DNA of 64,000 nucleotides from Zingiber officinale (taxonomy: Eukaryota; Streptophyta; Magnoliopsida; Zingiberales; Zingiberaceae). Below the pieces are notes generated by a model. That model searched no databases, was not told the DNA's origin, and saw only the letters and a list, made by a program, of their open reading frames with translations. The translations under genes and the position numbers were made by a program. Positions within the stretch are counted from its first letter, which is position 1. Every line of letters begins with the position of its first letter. Positions 1-10,045 of this stretch are shown one piece after another. Location of the stretch: contig NC_056002.1 of the NCBI RefSeq assembly GCF_018446385.1, forward strand, positions 6,187,474-6,251,473. Direction: 5' to 3'.

Positions 1-252
1 CCCACAAGGAGCTACTCGAGCTAGCCGGAGGTTTTTCGGGGAGTCATCCACCGATGGATCAGGATCATCCACCTTATGGACAGCCGTAGAGTAGGAGCTT
101 CATCTCCGAACCACGTTAAACAACGTGTTAGGTTTGCTTTATTTTATTAGTGTTTATCTTGTATTTCTGCTGTGCACACTAACCATTGTAGGAAGCGACG
201 TTTTGAGTGAGACGGTATTCACCCCCCTCTAACGGACGTCAAGGTCCCAACA
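1..252 (+). mobile_element. 3' end of an LTR (fragment, window edge)
   Basis: The segment ends in a typical plant LTR terminus: a stretch like 'tattcacccccctcta' followed shortly by 'gtcccaaca'. The same end signature closes the complete LTRs at 871-2473 and 44567-45597. The left part lies outside the window, so family, full length and target duplication cannot be checked. It may be a solo LTR or the right end of an element. It is a fossil with no coding content. Confidence 0.6.
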
Positions 253-870
253 TAATTTGCTCCCATAAACCTGCTGGTTGATCGGACATTTCTAGACCGA
301 TCAGCAGTTGGCGACGAATACTGCTCGTTCCACTTTTGGTGAGCTCGTTGGTCCTCTGGCTTTGACTTTCCTAACTTTGACATCCATGTTGACTGCTGCC
401 TTCGCCCTTGATTCATGCTCGATGGGCTCCCTTTTATCGCTGCAACACAAGTCTTCCCCTCAAATCTAGTCGAAGGAGGCAATAAGTCCGACTAACTGGA
501 CAAACAGTCTCTCCGGTGATCTTTACAGCTGATCGGTAATTCTCAGTGTGCAGATGATGTCATTTGTCGAGCACGCTATGTCGCATTTGTAGGGGGAAAG
601 AAGGCGACGACTCCATGTGTTCGCTAATTAAAACTTAGGTTTAAACAATTAAAATCTATGTTTATATTTCAATCAACTTCCACATTAATGGAGTATTTTA
701 AACCGACTTTACATCGTACCCTTTTATCTCTATAAAAGTTAAAATGACTCATTAAAAAACTATAAAAATTTCAAAAAATTCCTAAAAGTCACATAAACTT
801 TTTATATTTATTATTACTTATTTTATCTAACAATTCTATTAGATCAAATTTTAATTGTTTTAGTATTTCT
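253..870. other. Intergenic stretch, no gene recognised
   Basis: Between the LTR tail and the solo LTR there is no reading frame I recognise. The first part (about 260-480) has a GATCGG...CCGATC inverted pair like those inside the LTRs of this window, so it may be repeat-derived. From about 630 the DNA turns AT-rich. The five bases 866-870 (TTTCT) are the left target duplication of the next element. Confidence 0.4.
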
Positions 871-1077
871 TGTTGGTGCGATATTCCCTAGGTCAAGGTT
901 GACATGGTTGATTGAGCTTGAATTGGTTCAAACTCGAATCTTGATGTTTGAGTTTCGATGTTTGACAATATATGTAGACAATACATGGAGATTACAGGTG
1001 TAATTGTTCATGTGGGGAGATTGTGAAAGACAGTTAAATAGGTCAACGTTGACCGGATACTTGACTGGAAAATCCTG

Positions 1078-1410
1078 ATAAGTGATGCCAGGTGAAAGTC
1101 CTAACTGGGAGGTTAGGCAGAGTGGAGAATCCTGGGGAGTAAAGCCAGGTGAAAGACCTAGTGAGTGAAACTAAGCAAGTGAAAGTCCTAGTGAGTGAAG
1201 TTAGGCAGAAGAAAATCCTGGTGAGTGAAGCCAAGTGAAAGACCTAGTGAGTGAAGCTAGGCAGTATGGAAAATCCTGGTGAGTGAAGCCAGGTGAAAGA
1301 CCTAATGAGTGAAGTTTGGCAAGTGAAAGTACTGGTGAGTGAAGCCAGGCAGGGGAAAGTCCCGGTGAGTGAAGCCAAGCACGAGGAAATCTAGATAGGT
1401 TAAGGTTGAC
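1078..1410. repeat. Degenerate ~30-bp tandem array inside the solo LTR
   Basis: About a dozen imperfect units built around 'gtgagtgaagccaggtgaaa' and 'cctagtgagtgaag' run head to tail. Open frames across it simply reflect the repeat, for example recurring Ser-Pro-Gly-Phe on the minus strand. It is not a gene. Confidence 0.8.
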
Positions 1411-1624
1411 CAAACATCTGGTGAAAGCCCAAGTAGGTCAAAGGGATTGATCGGATACTTGGCACGAGGAGAAAAGTTCAAGTGAACCAAAGGGATTGAT
1501 CGGACACTTGGTGAGGGAGTCCTAGCAGGTCAAGGGTGATCGGATGCTAGGCATGATGTACCAACAGGTCATGGTTGATCGAATGTTGGTTTAGGGGACT
1601 TTGGACTTGGTTTTGGATAAAAAC

Positions 1625-1960
1625 CATGAGCTGGATCGATTAGCCGATCGATTGGCTCATGCTCAATCGATTGGGTGAGTCCCCACGACAAGCCTCCTCC
1701 CAATCAATCGGTGGATTTATTGGGAGAAGCTCGCGATCGCACAGAACAGCTTTGGATTGATCAGCGGATTGATTCAGAGCCTCCAATCGATCGCTCGATC
1801 GATTGGGAGCTGCAATTTCGCACGATAAGCCCTGGATTGATCGGCCGATCGATCTAGGCAATTCCCGAGAGCACAGAGGCACTCTGGATCGATCGACCGA
1901 TAGATCCAAAGCCTCCCCAATCGATTGAGAGCAATCCAATCGATTGGGATCTGACCGTTA
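1625..1960. repeat. Cluster of GATCGATC palindromes inside the solo LTR
   Basis: Many short self-complementary words of the type CCGATCGATTGG, ATCGATCG and CCAATCGATTGG recur every 20-40 bases, separated by spacers such as 'gagcctccaatcg'. They could form hairpins in single-stranded DNA or RNA. A similar but different block (GATCGGTC...GACCGATC) lies in the LTR at the right end of the window. Confidence 0.7.
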
Positions 1961-2482
1961 GCACATATATTAGTCGTTGGCAAGCATTTCTTCGGCAAGC
2001 ATTTCTTCGGCACTTTTTCGATTCTTCTCCACGGGCAATCATAGCAGTTCTCCACAGCGATCTTTTCTTCCTCACTGCCAGTTCTTGAAGGTTTTTGAAG
2101 GCTCATCTAAGTTAAGAGGCGAGTTGCAACAAGAAGAAGAAGAAGTTAGAGTTTTCATTGTAATATTGTAAGATTCATTTGTATTTTGCTTCTTTCTTTC
2201 TCATTGTTGTATTGTGAGGTTGTAAGACTTCTCCGCCTTCGGTAGTTACCGAGAAAGAGTGTTTTTATAGTGGAGGGTGCGTGAGTGTGTGGATCTTTGG
2301 ACTAGTCACCTATTCTTGAGGTGGATACCAAGTAAATCCCTAAAGTTAGCGTTGTTGTTTATGTTTCTTGTATTTTCGTTGCACATCATTCCAAGAAGCG
2401 AGCAACGATGAGCACGACGATCGCGACGAGCTATTCACCCTCTCCCCCCTCTAGCTACATTTCGATCCCAACATTTCTCTTC

Positions 2483-2484
<2 letters not shown>

Positions 2485-2517
<33 letters not shown>
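2485..2517. repeat. (TA)n microsatellite
   Basis: A nearly perfect run of about 16 TA dinucleotides just right of the solo LTR. Confidence 0.95.
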
Positions 2518-2519
<2 letters not shown>

Positions 2520-2523
<4 letters not shown>

Positions 2524-5330
2524 ATCTGGAACCCTTCCCTAGTTCTCATCTTACCACTCCCGTGTGATATTTCTATGATATGCGCATACTCGTGAGTACC
2601 AATTTCGACTATACTTTCTTACCCCACGTGAAGATCCGAAGTTTACAGCTTCTCTTCGAGTTTTGGCCATCAATCTTCCCACTATCAACATCTTTGCCCT
2701 TGTTGCCGGTCCCTCCATCCGACTAAACTTCTGGGCTAGATCAAAGAGAAAAGGAGGGAGAGATGATTGTGACATTTTATATTAGCACCAAGTGGGATAC
2801 GTGCCTTGGCTCAGAGAGGCAACGATATGAAAATAAGAGGGAGACGGAGGGATGAGAACTGAGAATATATAATCCGATTCAATTCAACCTCATCTCTAAT
2901 TAGAGATAGTTTGGACAAATTCTAATAACATTTACGTGTAGTATTAATTTTTAATTAACTGATTTAACTAATATACCAACAAATGGTAATTTTACTACGC
3001 TTATTCTAATCAACAATGCTAAATGATTAGATTCTAATCAGCTAAAATGATTTTTTTTATAATTTTTAAGGCTATTATACCTAGCTTTTAGCTTTTAGGG
3101 TAATATCAGTCAATTATATTCTTTTTCATCTATTTTCGTATTTAATTTTTTAAAATAATACCTAATTAATTTTTATTAATAATACTTAATTAATGGTAAA
3201 TTTACTTTTTAGATGTTTTTAAGCCAGCCCCGTGCACGGAATAGACGCCGATCGAGAATGACGAAAGGACGGATTCACTAGAGTCTAAAGTAGCAGAGCC
3301 AAAGCTCGAGAGAATTGAAGGAGCTCACGAGACCCACATTCATTCCAAACCCACATGCACGAAATAACAGCCAGCGGGCTTATTAATTATGTCTACGGTT
3401 CTTGCGCACGGGAAAGAAAGAAACCCATTCACGGTTGGGGTCGAATGCGACGCGTCGTCGGAAGAGATAAAAAGAGGGACAGAACAAATCATGGTAAAGA
3501 AAAGTGAAAAGAGGAATGCACGTGGGTCGGAGCTCACGCGTGCCGGCATGTGTATCATTCTAATCTTCGTGTCCATGGCTCTCGAAAGCCGCCACCACCA
3601 CCTGGTCGATCCCTCCCCGCCTCGGATCTGTTTCCCATCGGATTCTCCATCATATGCCTTGCCTTGCCTTTCACTAAAGCTGTGAATGCAGGGTGGGCCA
3701 GTAAATGACCACAAACGGGTCGGATCCTCCATCAATGAATGAATGACCTGCTAGAGCGAAGGACAAAAGCACTGTAGAAGAAGGGAACAGAAGATTGCGC
3801 TGTCTCCTTCATCCTTAATTCCCTCTGCAGCTCTGCTCCGTCTCCCCCTCCATCCTTCGGGATTGCCTTAGCGTTTTTTTTTTTTTTAAATTTTCCTTGT
3901 CCCCTCTCGCCTCTCTCTCCCTTCACGCCTTCGATCCCACGACACTCTGCTTTGGTCCGACGAGGGGAAAGGAAAGATAGAAACTGTGAGAGGTGACTCC
4001 TTTTTTTCTCTCCCTCCTCCACATCGCCCGTCACTTCTCATTCTATGCACTAGATATTATGGCGTCGAGGTTAAAGAGGAGGTCCCAGTTCCCGGGACCA
4101 CGTACAGAAATGAAGGCTTTTGCTTGGCTTCCCACGGAATGCTAAGAAAGCGGTCTCATTAGTGAAGAACTGTGAAACGCGTCCTCGTCCGTGCCCACCC
4201 TTCAATTCCAGCTTACACTGTACTCTAATCCGACCAAAATGATGGAGCTGTTGCTCATGTCTGCTTGTAAATCAGGGTGAAGGACTGAGCGCCAGCAATT
4301 AATAAGGGCCCAAGGCACGAGATATCCAACTGTACATGTTGGTACTTTGGGCATTAGGTAACGTAATACCTTCCGATCCTTGAGAATCTACTGCTCATAA
4401 GAAAGGCACTCAGAGTAATAAGTGAAGCAACTTTGAAGGGTGCTTGAGCAAAGCCATCTTGGTGCACGATTGTGCAACCTTTTTCTTTTTCTAAACCACA
4501 ATGTTCCGTCTTCCCACAGTCTCACGTCTCTATCTCGTATATTAAATCTAGCGAAGACAGCGTGCTCCAAGGTCTCAGAAGCTTCCCCTTCTCCAATTAA
4601 GAACGTCGCGAGGACCATCCTATACTCTTAAAGCCCACTATAGGTTCCACGGGGGCAAATGATTAGTGCATCACGTCTTTATACTCCAATGTAAGTGCTT
4701 CCATTAATTTAATTAGTCATCTACAACCAATGGTTTCGCCAAATAGTTTTGGAACAATTTATATTGCACAAAGTAGAACGCAATTAAAGCCTATCTAGAT
4801 CTACTACTAGGTCGCTAAGAGAATATAATTTGAAATTGACAGATGGTCTTAGATAACGTGATAGTGCACGGACGAGTTTGTTCCGGAAGAGGGTGCTATA
4901 TTTTAAGAGTAAATAGACGCAATAATAATAATGCTCACACTACGTTTGATCGTGACATATCTAGCAGTTTAGAAGTGACTGATCATTCAATTAAAAAAAA
5001 AATAAAGAACTAGTTTGAACCTTCTCTTTTGAATGAGATCGTATAAAAATGCGTTAAATGCACAGTTCACTGCCTTCCTTCTCTAAAAAGGGTTATTAAA
5101 AATAAATGATATACTATTATTAGATTTATTTTTTTTTTTTAAAAAGGCCGATTAACACAGACCAGAAGGGGTCATTGTACTTCGATTGCGTGATGGATGC
5201 CGTTCATCACGAATCCGACGGACCCCATCGACCGGGCCCAGCACTTAGAGATGGGAGAAAATAGGGTGGAAAATCCACGTCAGCATGTAATCGCGCGTGA
5301 ACTCGCCTCAAAAAGGACTGCTGTGCGCGA
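2520..5330. other. Intergenic, no gene recognised
   Basis: The stretch mixes AT-rich DNA (2880-3220, 4700-5150) with GC-richer patches (3230-4040). Short open frames on both strands have no domain I recognise and overlap each other. Pyrimidine-rich tracts near 3830-4030 resemble a promoter or leader, but no coding exon follows. The last few hundred bases are the promoter region of the downstream BIG GRAIN gene. Confidence 0.4.
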
Positions 5331-5362
5331 GTGAATCGATCCGCTCGCTTACCGCCGACCTG

Positions 5363-5402
5363 TCCTCCTTCCTTCCTTCCTTCCTCCTCCTCCTCCTCCT
5401 CC
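5363..5402 (+). repeat. (CCTT)n(TCC)n microsatellite in the 5' leader
   Basis: Four CTTC-type tetramers followed by about eight TCC/CTC trimers sit 60-100 bases before the preferred ATG of the BIG GRAIN gene. Pyrimidine tracts like this are common in plant 5' leaders. Read from an upstream in-frame ATG it would encode a poly-Ser stretch. Confidence 0.9.
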
Positions 5403-5462
5403 GAGTCCCTTCGTGGTTTCCTCGCCTCTGGAGAGGAAAGGACTGAATTTATTAAACAAGGA

Positions 5463-6491
5463 ATGGGAGAGCGGTGGGCGAAGGATAACAACCAAGGCGG
5501 TTACCAGAATCCATCCTTCTCCTCCACCCTCCTCGACGCAATCTACCGCTCCATCGACGAGTCCGACGGCAACGCTGCTGCCTTCGGGGGTGGATCCGCA
5601 CGCGATCGCTGCTGCGCTCCCGCAGGCATCATCCCAAATCGCCTTCCTACGACTCTTCGGCCTCCCGCGGAGGCAGCGAACAAAAGGGGTTCAAGCCGCT
5701 GCCGAACTCTGCCGCCTATCTCCACATCTAGCTCCTCCGATATCTCCAGCTACGGAGGCTTCTCCTCCTCTTCGGATCCCGACTCGGCGGCGACCCGTCT
5801 CCGGCCGATCCGCACCGGCGTGGCCCCGCTCCGCTCCGTAGCTCGTCCGCCGCCGCTGGCAGAGGAAGACGAGAAGAAGAAAAAGAAGTCCGGTTCGATC
5901 CGAGGCAAGCTCCGCGACCTGGGTGGTTCCAGATCGGCGACGCCGGCGTCTCCAGGTGCCCGCCTCGCCGGATTCCTCGGGTCTCTGTTATCCGCAGTAT
6001 CAGGGGCGCCGCGAAAGCAGTCACCGTCTTCCTCCGTCGCCGGCGCAGGCGGACGCGACGACTCCGCCTGCTCCACGGCGTCGTCCCACTCGCGGTCGTG
6101 CCTGACCAAGAAGCCCTCGACTAGGGAGGGAGCGGCGAAGGGGGGCAAGCGGACGGTGAGGTTCTACCCGGTGAGCGTGATCGTCGACGAAGACCCTCGG
6201 CCGTGCGGCAAGAGGAGCGTCTGCGAGCCGAATCCGTCGTCGCGGCGGCTATCGGCGGCGGCATTGGAAGCGCGGAGGAGGGTGGAGGAGCTACTGAGGG
6301 GGATGGAGGAGGAAGAGGAGGAGATGAGCGATTCGAGCTCCGATCTGTTCGAGTTGGAGAATTTTACGGCGACGGAAAGTGGAGGCGGCGGCAGCGGCGG
6401 CGGGCGGACGGACGAGCTTCCGGTGTATGAAACCACCCGCCTCGACTCAAATCGCTCCTTTTCTCAATCTCAACGCTTTCTCAAAACATAA
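5463..6491 (+). CDS. BG1: BIG GRAIN 1-like protein
   Basis: A 342-aa protein of the plant BIG GRAIN 1 (BG1) family. These are plasma-membrane-associated proteins that, in rice, raise auxin response and transport and enlarge grains. The family signature NPSFSSTLLDAIYRSID is at residues 16-32. The middle is basic, Ser-rich and low in complexity. The conserved acidic SDSSSDLFELENF block is near residues 290-300, followed by a Gly-rich linker and ELPVYETT. I chose the ATG at 5463 because family members start with a short M-(x)-RW stretch before the signature. An in-frame ATG at 5331 would add 44 mostly Ser/Pro residues encoded by a microsatellite. The tail after LDSN-R does not show the usual Ala-Ile-Ala-Asn-Gly-like ending I remember for the family, so the C-terminus may be altered. 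No intron is needed. Family call is strong; the role here is inferred. Confidence 0.88.
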   Translation: MGERWAKDNNQGGYQNPSFSSTLLDAIYRSIDESDGNAAAFGGGSARDRCCAPAGIIPNRLPTTLRPPAEAANKRGSSRCRTLPPISTSSSSDISSYGGFSSSSDPDSAATRLRPIRTGVAPLRSVARPPPLAEEDEKKKKKSGSIRGKLRDLGGSRSATPASPGARLAGFLGSLLSAVSGAPRKQSPSSSVAGAGGRDDSACSTASSHSRSCLTKKPSTREGAAKGGKRTVRFYPVSVIVDEDPRPCGKRSVCEPNPSSRRLSAAALEARRRVEELLRGMEEEEEEMSDSSSDLFELENFTATESGGGGSGGGRTDELPVYETTRLDSNRSFSQSQRFLKT

Positions 6492-7491
6492 CCAACCCCC
6501 AAATTATCTGTGGCATTATCTACCTTAATCCTCTTACTCTTGGCTGCTAAATAGTGTTTAAGTGGGTTTAGTAATAAACAACTATAGTAGTATTACGAAT
6601 GGCTTTGTTAATTTCATCAGGTTGGGGTGCACTGTTGTAATAATACGAGAAAGCACAATTATCAATCACTAATGTAACTGCCACTCAATTGTGTTTCCAT
6701 TGAGATCGAAGCTAGCTAATTGTTGAGCCACACAAAATGATTGGCAAGTCAGAAATGTTTTAGCACAGTCATGCGGCTCGATCGTCTGAAAGAGCCTCCT
6801 GCAAAACGCAAATGGTTGCTTCTATTCACTGAGTTACTCGCTTTTGGACCACTCACTGCAGCTGCTGCATTCACTCTGCTAACATTTCAAATAATGGAAG
6901 CCAAACCCAGTCGAAAAATCATTGGATGAATGTGACTGGCAGCAGAATGGCAAAGATCCTAAACATTTCTCCTTCTGTTGCAACAATTCCGAGGGCCCGG
7001 CGCCAGACTCTAGTGAATTTACAATAGAATTGGCATGGAATGGACCACAAATCCACGGCAACCAAAAGAGTATACTGCTGATGCGCTATAATAATATCTG
7101 CTTCTTGTCGTCTAGCCTTTGTTGCATGTCCATCTTCCATATCTTTCCATGGAAAGGCTGCTTGTGTTTTTTTTTTATTATTTATTGAAGATGATCAATG
7201 ATGGTAGGAGATAAATGGGGAGGAGAGTGAGTTAGTAGGGTGCTTTTTTAGGTGTATCAGTGACCTATGTCTCAGTGCAGAAATTAATTTAAGGTTCCAA
7301 ACTAGGGATGACAGGAATTGATTTCTCGAACGCTTCATTGGTAGGTCACATAAATCACTAGAGAGATGTGTGTCACAGATGTTTTCAATCGATTGGTATC
7401 AAGCTTTTGCGTGAAGATTTTGGGGAGAAGAAGTGACAGCAGGCGGCAGCAGCAGTCCATGACCAGCATCCATCTTGCAGTTGGCCGAACA
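6492..7491. other. 3' flank and intergenic DNA, no gene recognised
   Basis: Downstream of the BIG GRAIN stop. Short frames here (for example 6741-6929 and 6922-7188) show no recognisable domain. A poly-T run lies near 7169. I see no RNA gene. Confidence 0.4.
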
Positions 7492-7755
7492 AGGCCTGTG
7501 GTTAGGCCAAGCCATGACATGGAGGCGAACCTCCTCCAGCTCTCGTATGGCAGTGGCAAGCGCCGCCTTGATGCCCGCCTGGTCGCAGCAACGGATGAGG
7601 CCTTCGGGCGACGCCTCCGCCGGGATGATTCCTCTCCCTTCCAACCGAGAAATCACCAACAAATTCCTGCTTTTGCTCGCCTCATCGCAGAGGCTGAGCA
7701 GCCCCGCGCGGTCAGCTGCGGAGCCTCTGGACACCGAGCTGATGTAGATGAAGCC
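7492..7755 (-). pseudogene. Isolated exon-like gene fragment, possibly PDZ-type
   Basis: On the minus strand a good splice acceptor (GCGCAG) at 7756-7757 opens a frame beginning GFIYISSVSRGSAADRAGL. This looks like the carboxylate-loop half of a PDZ domain (ISSVxxGSAADRAG). It continues with LLVISRLEGR, GLIRCCDQAGIKAALATAI and LHVMAWPN. GC content and wording are those of a real plant coding exon, unlike its surroundings. No matching exons were found on either side, and the frame then runs into non-coding-looking residues. It is therefore best seen as a displaced or orphaned exon. The PDZ reading is from pattern memory only; it could be another domain. Confidence 0.4.
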
Positions 7756-7817
7756 CTGCGCGCCATGTTAACGGATGGGTTTGATTTCATGAGAGAATAA
7801 GAAGCATTGAATTTAGA

Positions 7818-8428
7818 TAGGGGTGGTAATTTTTGACCCGACACGAAAACACGACCCGAACCGAACACGAAAAAATCATGTTAGGGTTGGGTAGTTTCGG
7901 GTTTGGGTCGAAATCGGGTCGACCCAATTAATAAACAGGTCGGGTTCGGGTCAACCTGAAATGACCCAATTATAACCCGTGAACCCGTTTATAATTATAA
8001 ATTTAAACTAAAATTACAAATTTAAAAGAGTTAAAAATCCTAAACATAGAGATGTGCTATTGATAGCAATGTTGCTATGATTTATCATTTATGATATGAA
8101 TTTTAATTTACGTAGATAAATGTTATTTTTAATTTTTAATTTAATATACAAAATTTTTTTATTGAATTCAGGTCATGTTCGGGTCAAACGGGTCAAACAG
8201 GTCAAATGAGTCAAACGGGTTAAACGGGTCAAACGGGTTAAACGGGTCAACGGGTTAAACGGGTCAAACTGGTCGGGTTCGGGTCAAGTGAAAATAAACA
8301 GATCAGGTTCAGGTTGAATAATTTGACCCGAATTCATAATCAAGTCGGGTTCAGGTTGTCATTTTTCAACCCGCCAACCTGCCAACCCGAACCTGTCAAC
8401 CCGAACCCGAACCGAATTGCCACCCTTA
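7818..8428. mobile_element. hAT-type MITE, 611 bp
   Basis: The ends are TAGGGGTGGTAATTT and its near inverted copy AATTGCCACCCTTA, the 'GGGGTGGCAA' terminal repeat seen in many plant hAT non-autonomous elements. It is flanked by AATTTAGA (7810-7817) and AATTTAGC (8429-8436), an 8-bp duplication with one mismatch, as hAT elements make. It has no coding capacity. Inside, GGGTCGGGTTCGGGT-like words near both ends are inverted relative to each other. A short tandem array of 'aaacgggtc' units lies at about 8185-8270. Confidence 0.85.
8185..8275. repeat. Tandem 'aaacgggtc' array within the MITE
   Basis: About eight copies of a 9-10-base word (cgggtcaaa / cgggttaaa) run head to tail, extending the element's own subterminal motif. 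Confidence 0.85.
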
Positions 8429-8989
8429 AATTTAGCCTCTATAATTTTTTTTTTAATTTAATTTTTTTATAGTTTAAAACAATATATTGTACCCCCATAA
8501 AAACACCGCTCGTTCTTATTAATACGTCTAGACCAAATTCAAAATTAGTAATTGATGCGACGGCATACTCTGCAGCCTCACGTGTTCTATATTAAAGTTA
8601 TACTGAGTTACGAAGGTGGATTCAATACACGCATCCCGATTATTTGAGTTTGATTAAGGACAAGTCCATTATTATATCCCGGTCTCCATCTCAATCATCG
8701 ATATCATCCTGAGCTCGGCACCAACCACTGACTTCATCTAAGACTCGGCCTTCATCATCGATATCAATACGTTTCAACTTTAGATCCTGACATTCTCCCT
8801 GCATCAATCTTAGTCACCAATATCGTGCTTGCCTCAGCTTTAGATCCCAATATCCTTTTACCTCAACCTCAGTCGTGACATCGTCCTTGTCTCAATCTCA
8901 GGTCCTGACATCCTTCTTATCTCGGCCTCAATCGATTTCGCCCTTAGAACCTGGTCTCTTCTGTACCTCAGCCTTGGATCTCGACATCG

Positions 8990-9310
8990 TGCTTGTCTCG
9001 ACCTAAGTCGTCGACATCATTTCTATCTTAGCCTCAGTCTCAGACATTGGCTCTGTCTCAGCCTCAGATCCGGACATCTTTCCTACCCCAGCCTCACTCG
9101 CCAACATCATGTCTATTTCGGCCTTAGTTTCCAACATCCCTCCTGATTCGGTCTCAGTTGTCAACACTGTCCCTATCTCGACCTTGAATCTCGACCTCCT
9201 CCTTGCCTCGACCTTAGATCCAGATATCATACTTATCTCAGCCTCGGATTTTGACATCCTCTCTATCTCGACCATAGATCCCGACATCCTCGATCCCTGC
9301 CTCGACCTAT
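8990..9310. repeat. 30-bp minisatellite, about 11 units
   Basis: The unit is close to 'gacatcctccctgtctcgac' plus a ten-base tail 'ctcagatccc'. From about 8990 to 9300 the units keep an exact 30-base period although their bases differ by up to a third. A looser version extends left to about 8690. The open frame on the minus strand (9003-9287) is just this array read as a ten-residue repeat (M-S-x-S-E-A-E-I-x-x), not a real protein. Confidence 0.85.
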
Positions 9311-9739
9311 GTTGTCTACTTCATCTACCCTCAAGGCCACTCAACATAAACCACATATTTTCATCCGTCCTTAGATTGGGCTCATACCTTACGTGGCCCG
9401 CCAAAAATATGCGACACGTGGATAAGAAGGCAGCGTAACCACCTCATTAATGAGACTGTGACTCCCAAAAGAGTGTATAACAACTATGAATATTTTAGAA
9501 CATGTGACACTGTATAAATGAAGAAATAATTGAGTGGTTGTCAGATTTGATCTCCTGGATGTCCTCCAAATACACGGCACTTGGTGAATGGAAAGACAAC
9601 TAACGACCGTTGGATATGATTTCCTCTCTGATTTATACGATAATGATGGGGAGAATGCAACATTTGAAGACTTTTCTAATAACTATATTAACACTAAAGA
9701 AGTTAAGCAGATGAGACTCTCTTTAACTCTACTAAGTTC

Positions 9740-9778
9740 TCTTCTTCTTCTTCTTCTTCTTCTTCTTCTTCTTCTTCT
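9740..9778. repeat. (CTT)n microsatellite
   Basis: Thirteen uninterrupted CTT/TTC trimers. Confidence 0.95.
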
Positions 9779-10045
9779 CTTGCCTCTTCTAGTTTGGTAT
9801 CTAAGTAACTCTTAACTTGAGTGTTGAAATGATCTATCGGGATTCATCCCCCGTTTCATTCGAACTCTCTTTTGAAGTATGTTTCTAGTCTTTTTCATCT
9901 CCTTCATCGATAATCTTCATGTACATCAGCATGTTCATTGATCAATAATTTGATTATCCATGGTATTTGACGGGAACAGAAATAATAAAATTATAATTTC
10001 AATGGAGTAAAATGAGATATGTATATAGACACTGTATGCAAGGTG

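Larger units (their letters stand above)
871..2473 (+). mobile_element. Solo LTR, 1603 bp, with target duplication
   Basis: The segment begins TGTTGG and ends CCAACA, a perfect 6-bp terminal inversion. It is flanked by the direct 5-bp repeat TTTCT at 866-870 and 2474-2478. No internal region, primer site or polypurine tract lies between the ends, so this is a solo LTR left by recombination between the two LTRs of one retrotransposon. Its length and its end sequence resemble large Ty1/copia LTRs, but without coding DNA the family is inference. It contains a tandem array and a palindrome-rich block, listed separately. Confidence 0.85.
8570..9890 (+). mobile_element. Probable Ty3/gypsy LTR relic
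   Basis: The segment ends with 'aacttgagtgttgaaatgat...gggattcatcccccgtt', which resembles the 'acttgagcgtcggag...' block near the 3' end of many plant gypsy LTRs (also seen at 39000 and 41810). It carries a 30-bp minisatellite and a CTT run. No coding domain, paired LTR or target duplication was found, so boundaries are rough. It is a degraded fossil. Confidence 0.4.

Noticed and set aside
1078-1410. CRISPR-like regular repeats
   Set aside because: The units abut without unique spacers and lie in a plant LTR.
1043-1490. Several open frames in the minus strand with repeated Ser-Pro-Gly-Phe
   Set aside because: They are the tandem array of the solo LTR read in different frames. No gene features.
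3340-4034. Overlapping frames of about 100-130 codons on both strands
   Set aside because: No recognisable domain, no matching splice sites, and both strands are open because of composition.
9003-9287. A 94-codon minus frame with a ten-residue repeat
   Set aside because: It coincides with the 30-bp minisatellite and has no start context, flanking exons or similarity. Best explained as repeat.
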